Assembly (NCBI GenBank): GCA_017694765.1
Contig: JADIML010000158.1
Span: 1 to 9,663 of the forward strand
Origin: Candidatus Scybalomonas excrementavium
Lineage (GTDB): Bacteria; Bacillota; Clostridia; Lachnospirales; Lachnospiraceae
Direction: 5' to 3'
Length of the DNA stretch: 9,663 bases
Below the pieces are notes generated by a model that worked only from the letters and a program-made list of their open reading frames with translations, ran no database searches and was not told where the DNA came from. Below, piece after piece: positions 6,829-9,663 of this stretch. Position 1 is the stretch's first letter, and each line of letters opens with the position of its first letter. A program made the position numbers and the translations under genes.

Positions 6829-7659
6829 TTACATAGAAATTCTACGAAGATGTACGGTTAAAAACATCATCTCTTCTTCTGTAATGTCTTTTTTATAAAC
6901 TTTTTTGATATGCTGTTGAATTAATTTTGCACATTCATAATCATTTGGATATTGCGTTTTTATCATCTCTTGAAACACTTTATCATCATTTTTTACTTCT
7001 TTTTTCATAAAAAGTCTTTGTCCAAAAAATTTAAGGTGTGTAATAAAACGACTATAATAAAGTGACTCTTCATCAAATTGCATTTGATAATACTCTGTGA
7101 CAATTTCCAAGATCTTTTGTATTAACTCTGTAATTTGTACCATACTACTCATGTTAGTATCAAGCTCTGCATTTACAATATGAAGTGCAATAAATCCAGC
7201 TTCGTCAATCGATAGCCGAATTCCTAATCTTTTTTCTATAATAGAAAGTGCTTCTACTCCCAACTCATACTCTTGTGGGTAAAAACATTTAATTTCAGAA
7301 AGCATTGCATTTTTATACTCTAAATTCTCTTTCTGTCTTGTGATTGCAAAGCTAATATGATCGGTTAATGTAATATAAATATTATTATTTAGGCGGCGCC
7401 CTAGAATATCTCTGGCATGATCAATAATATCTGTACAAACCTCTACATATTCCAATGGAATTTCAGCTAATAATTCTTGAAGTTTATTTGTACTTTTTGT
7501 CCCATCCATACGATATACTTTTTCAATCAATTCTTCTGGAACTTCTTCTCCTGATTTCTTATGAAATCCAATTCCAAGCCCTCGAAGAATTACTTCTTCT
7601 TCCTTATCATCTATGGCACAAACAATATTATTGTTCACAACCTTTTTGACTCTATACAC
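6829..7659 (-). CDS. licT: LicT-type transcriptional antiterminator (BglG family)
   Basis: This 276-residue RNA-binding antiterminator, active in the cytoplasm as a phosphorylation-controlled dimer, stabilises RAT hairpins and prevents terminator formation. Domains are a co-antiterminator RNA-binding domain (about 1-56, VKKVVNNN and GLGIGFHKKSG), PRD1 (about 68-170) and PRD2 (about 173-276). The four regulatory histidines phosphorylated by HPr or the PTS permease are present: H101 (LTDHISFAI), H160 (ALHIVNAE), H208 (THLKFFGQRLF) and H270 (TVHL), each one position from Bacillus LicT. I chose the GTG at 7659 because AAAGGAG lies 8 nt before it, the protein then begins exactly like LicT with family-typical length, and the longer in-frame ATG at 7743 lies within the leader terminator hairpin. 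The gene sits between two RAT sites and upstream of the PTS gene, implying autoregulation and control of that permease. The licT name reflects sequence likeness; GlcT- or SacT-like function is possible. Confidence 0.92.
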   Translation of the reverse strand: MYRVKKVVNNNIVCAIDDKEEEVILRGLGIGFHKKSGEEVPEELIEKVYRMDGTKSTNKLQELLAEIPLEYVEVCTDIIDHARDILGRRLNNNIYITLTDHISFAITRQKENLEYKNAMLSEIKCFYPQEYELGVEALSIIEKRLGIRLSIDEAGFIALHIVNAELDTNMSSMVQITELIQKILEIVTEYYQMQFDEESLYYSRFITHLKFFGQRLFMKKEVKNDDKVFQEMIKTQYPNDYECAKLIQQHIKKVYKKDITEEEMMFLTVHLRRISM

Positions 7660-7726
7660 TATGTCCGCTCCTTTCATTTTATTTTCTATTACATATGATT
7701 GATGATGTGCAATTCTGCATGAAATA

Positions 7727-7792
7727 ATAAAGACCATCTCCATAGGTATACAAATTATACAAATATAAACGTATAGCTATAAAGATGGTCTT
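7727..7792 (-). terminator. RAT-controlled intrinsic terminator in the licT leader
   Basis: On the minus strand AAGACCATCT (7792-7783) pairs perfectly over 10 bp with AGATGGTCTT (7739-7730), followed by TATTATTTC, a moderate T-rich tail. The 43-nt interval is AT-rich. The 5' arm shares 6 nt with the first RAT, so the two structures exclude each other. In the absence of active antiterminator, transcription should stop before the licT-like gene. No separate terminator is visible after thrS, so this hairpin may also end thrS readthrough. Confidence 0.85.
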
Positions 7793-7815
7793 GCCTGCAT
7801 GATCAGTCACAAGCC
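7787..7815 (-). promoter_or_regulatory. First ribonucleic antiterminator (RAT) site, in the leader of the licT-like gene
   Basis: In RNA direction the 5' arm GGCTTGTGACTG (7815-7804), a 5-nt loop (ATCAT) and the 3' arm GCAGGCAAGACC (7798-7787) fit the LicT/BglG target pattern (GGxTTGTxACTG, loop, GCAGGCAAxACC) at every fixed position. It starts only about 9 nt after the predicted transcription start and overlaps the 5' arm of the leader terminator by 6 nt. Its place ahead of the antiterminator gene indicates positive autoregulation. Confidence 0.93.
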
Positions 7816-7830
7816 ACTTAGGCTAGTTTT

Positions 7831-7859
7831 AGTATATCATCAACGATTCAATCTGACAA
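7831..7859 (-). promoter_or_regulatory. Sigma-A-type promoter of the licT/PTS transcription unit
   Basis: On the minus strand a -35 TTGTCA (7859-7854, 5 of 6 consensus matches) and a -10 TATACT (7836-7831, 5 of 6) are separated by exactly 17 bases (7853-7837). Transcription should start near 7824, placing the first RAT almost at the 5' end of the mRNA, as expected for this regulatory design. The near-consensus elements suggest constitutive initiation with control exerted afterwards by antitermination. Confidence 0.85.
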
Positions 7860-7912
7860 GATACTTTTTTATTTTCTATTAAAATATCTCTAAAATTGCC
7901 CTTTTATATTTT

Positions 7913-9663
7913 TTATTTTTCTTCTACTACTTCTTCTTTACGAATTGTCTTTGTACGAATTTCTTCTGTAATCTGTGCAATAAAATCAGATAATGGCTTA
8001 ATTCCTTCATCTCCTGCAAAACGGCTACGAACAGATACTGTTCCATCTGCTTCTTCTTGCTGTCCTACTACTAAAAGATATGGTAGTTTTTCAAGTCTTG
8101 CTTCACGAATCTTATATCCAATCTTTTCAGAACGATTATCTACACTGCAAAGCACTTGGTTTTTCTTAAGTTCTGCTGCTACTTTATTCGCATAGTCTGC
8201 ATATTTTTCTGAAATTGGTAACACACGAACTTGTTCTGGACATAACCATGTTGGGAATTTACCAGCATATTTTTCAATTAACCATGCAAGAGTTCTTTCA
8301 TAACATCCCATAGATGTTCTATGAATGATATATGGACGTTGTTTTTCTCCATTCTGATCAATATAGAACATATCAAATTTTTCAGCAATGGCACAATCTA
8401 ATTGGATTGTAATCATCGTATCTTCTTTTCCGTATACGTTCTTTGCTTGGATATCGATCTTAGGACCGTAGAACGCTGCTTCTCCTTCTGCTTCTACAAA
8501 CTCTAAGTTTTTCTCTTTTAAAATTCTACGAATTGTATCTTGTGTTTTTTCCCAGTATTCTTCATCACCTAAATATTTTTCACGATTGTTTGGATCCCAT
8601 TTTGATAAACGATATGTTACGTCATCTTGAAGTCCTAATGTTCTCATACAGTAATCAGAAAGTTCTAAACAAGCAATCATTTCTTCTTCCACTTGATCAG
8701 GACGAATGACTAAATGTCCTTCTGAAATTGTAAACTGACGCACACGAGTTAATCCGTGCATTTCTCCGGAATCTTCATTACGGAATAATGTAGATGTTTC
8801 TCCATAACGAATTGGAAGATCACGATAAGAATGCTGTTCTGCTTTGTATACATAATACTGGAATGGACAAGTCATTGGACGAAGTGCCATTACTTCTTTA
8901 TCTTTTTCTTCATCTCCAAGAACGAACATACCATCTTTGTAATGATCCCAATGTCCTGAAATTTTATATAAATCGGATTTTGCCATCAATGGTGTCTTTG
9001 TACGAACATATCCACGGTTGTTATCTTCTTCATCTTCGATCCATCTTTGAAGTGTCTGAATAATTTTTTGACCTTTTGGCATTAATAAAGGAAGTCCTTG
9101 TCCGATAACATCTACTGTTGTAAAGAGTTTCATTTCTCTTCCTAAACGGTTATGATCACGTTTTTTAATATCTTCTAAATGTTCTAAATACGCATTTAAC
9201 TCTTCTTTTGTAGCAAAAGCTGTTCCATAAATACGTTGTAACTGCGCTTTGTCTGAATCTCCTCTCCAGTATGCCATAGAAGAAGAAATTAATTTAAACG
9301 CTTTAATTCCTTTTGTATTCATTAAATGAGGTCCTGCACAGAGATCTGTAAATCCATCACTTTGACGATAGAAAGAAATTTCAGCATCTTCTGGTAACTC
9401 TTCAATTAATTCTACTTTATATGGTTCATTTTTTTCCTTTGCAAAAGCAATGGCTTCTTCTCTTGATAAAGTGAAACGTTCTAAGCGATTTCCCTCTTTG
9501 ATGATTTTTTTCATCTCTTTTTCTAATTTTTCTAAATCTTCTTTTGAAAAAGGTTCTGCTTCAAAATCATAATAAAAACCTTCTTCAATTGCTGGTCCGA
9601 TTGCTAATTTTGCATTTGGGAATAAACGTTTTACAGCTTCTGCTAATACATGAGAAGTTGTAT
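7913..9663 (-). CDS. thrS: Threonyl-tRNA synthetase, 5' end beyond the right edge
   Basis: Partial gene: 582 C-terminal residues are visible in a frame that stays open to 9661, so the N-terminal TGS domain and true start lie outside; the ATG at 9514 is internal. The enzyme charges tRNA-Thr with threonine in the cytoplasm. The fragment opens with TSHVLAEAVKRLFP, the second half of the HxxxH editing motif, and has the matching CAGPH (fragment residues C108 and H112). In the class II core, the zinc ligands that select threonine are C265 (MTCPF), H316 (SEGH) and H447 (IIHRT). YGPKIDI precedes motif 3, and an anticodon-binding domain starts near 472 (CPEQVRVLPIS). Motif 2 and motif 3 segments (FRNEDSGEMHGLTRVRQFTISEGH; SMGCYERTLAWL) differ from the common GxHGLxRVRxFTQDDAHIF and LGSxER forms, marking a divergent lineage. 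No clear terminator follows the stop. Confidence 0.96.
   Translation of the reverse strand, partial: TTSHVLAEAVKRLFPNAKLAIGPAIEEGFYYDFEAEPFSKEDLEKLEKEMKKIIKEGNRLERFTLSREEAIAFAKEKNEPYKVELIEELPEDAEISFYRQSDGFTDLCAGPHLMNTKGIKAFKLISSSMAYWRGDSDKAQLQRIYGTAFATKEELNAYLEHLEDIKKRDHNRLGREMKLFTTVDVIGQGLPLLMPKGQKIIQTLQRWIEDEEDNNRGYVRTKTPLMAKSDLYKISGHWDHYKDGMFVLGDEEKDKEVMALRPMTCPFQYYVYKAEQHSYRDLPIRYGETSTLFRNEDSGEMHGLTRVRQFTISEGHLVIRPDQVEEEMIACLELSDYCMRTLGLQDDVTYRLSKWDPNNREKYLGDEEYWEKTQDTIRRILKEKNLEFVEAEGEAAFYGPKIDIQAKNVYGKEDTMITIQLDCAIAEKFDMFYIDQNGEKQRPYIIHRTSMGCYERTLAWLIEKYAGKFPTWLCPEQVRVLPISEKYADYANKVAAELKKNQVLCSVDNRSEKIGYKIREARLEKLPYLLVVGQQEEADGTVSVRSRFAGDEGIKPLSDFIAQITEEIRTKTIRKEEVVEEK

Noticed and set aside
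6795..6850. Separate promoter just upstream of the second RAT
   Set aside because: A TAATAT-like -10 exists at the end of the licT-like gene, but no -35 resembling TTGACA sits at an acceptable distance.
6829..7743. 304-residue version of the antiterminator starting at ATG 7743
   Set aside because: The start lies inside the leader terminator, the added residues do not resemble the family, and the GTG at 7659 has a far better ribosome binding site and gives the normal length.
7837..7853. Possible catabolite-responsive (cre) operator within the licT promoter spacer
   Set aside because: The sequence around TTGAATCGTTGATG has the central CG but misses at least three fixed positions of the consensus.
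8794..9063. Plus-strand open frame opposite thrS
   Set aside because: It is antisense to the conserved synthetase core and no family resemblance was recognised.
1..9663. CRISPR array, tRNA/rRNA genes, insertion sequence ends or phage genes
   Set aside because: No spaced repeats, cloverleaf-like sequence, transposase or terminal inverted repeats were seen on either strand.

Overview
The window reads as AT-rich chromosomal DNA from a low-GC Gram-positive bacterium (Firmicutes/Bacillota, most likely a clostridium-like gut anaerobe). The reasons are the base composition, strong AGGAGG-type ribosome binding sites, a LicT-type RNA-binding antiterminator controlling a fused phosphotransferase permease, and the closeness of the encoded proteins to Bacillus/Clostridium relatives. 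This placement is inference; there is no rRNA gene to fix it.

Layout. Positions 1-519 hold a broken remnant of what looks like a MerR-type regulator (minus strand), an 11-nt tandem repeat, and a good sigma-A-type promoter (458-486). That promoter drives a plus-strand operon of three genes: a polytopic membrane transporter (520-1752) and two tandem paralogous metal-dependent amidohydrolases of the imidazolonepropionase/Xaa-Pro dipeptidase-like group (1780-2997 and 3016-4236). The operon ends in a strong two-tier intrinsic terminator (4260-4318). The likely logic is import of a small amide or peptide-like compound followed by cytoplasmic hydrolysis by two related enzymes of different specificity. 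The substrate cannot be read from the sequence.

The rest is on the minus strand: partial thrS (7913 to the right edge), then a licT-like antiterminator gene (6829-7659), then a single-chain PTS permease EIICBA of the glucose/alpha-glucoside (MalX/GlvC-like) branch (4408-6534). A promoter at 7831-7859 precedes the antiterminator gene. There are two ribonucleic antiterminator (RAT) sites of identical 29-nt architecture, one in the leader of the antiterminator gene and one between it and the PTS gene. Each shares exactly 6 nt with the 5' arm of an intrinsic terminator. This implies a two-checkpoint circuit: when sugar is present, the antiterminator would open both its own gene and the PTS gene.

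The most informative points are the double RAT/terminator arrangement (including a GTG start correction for the antiterminator), the unusually long folded loop of the second terminator, the transporter plus twin amidohydrolase operon, and a divergent catalytic core in the threonyl-tRNA synthetase. No tRNA, rRNA, CRISPR array, insertion sequence or phage gene was seen.
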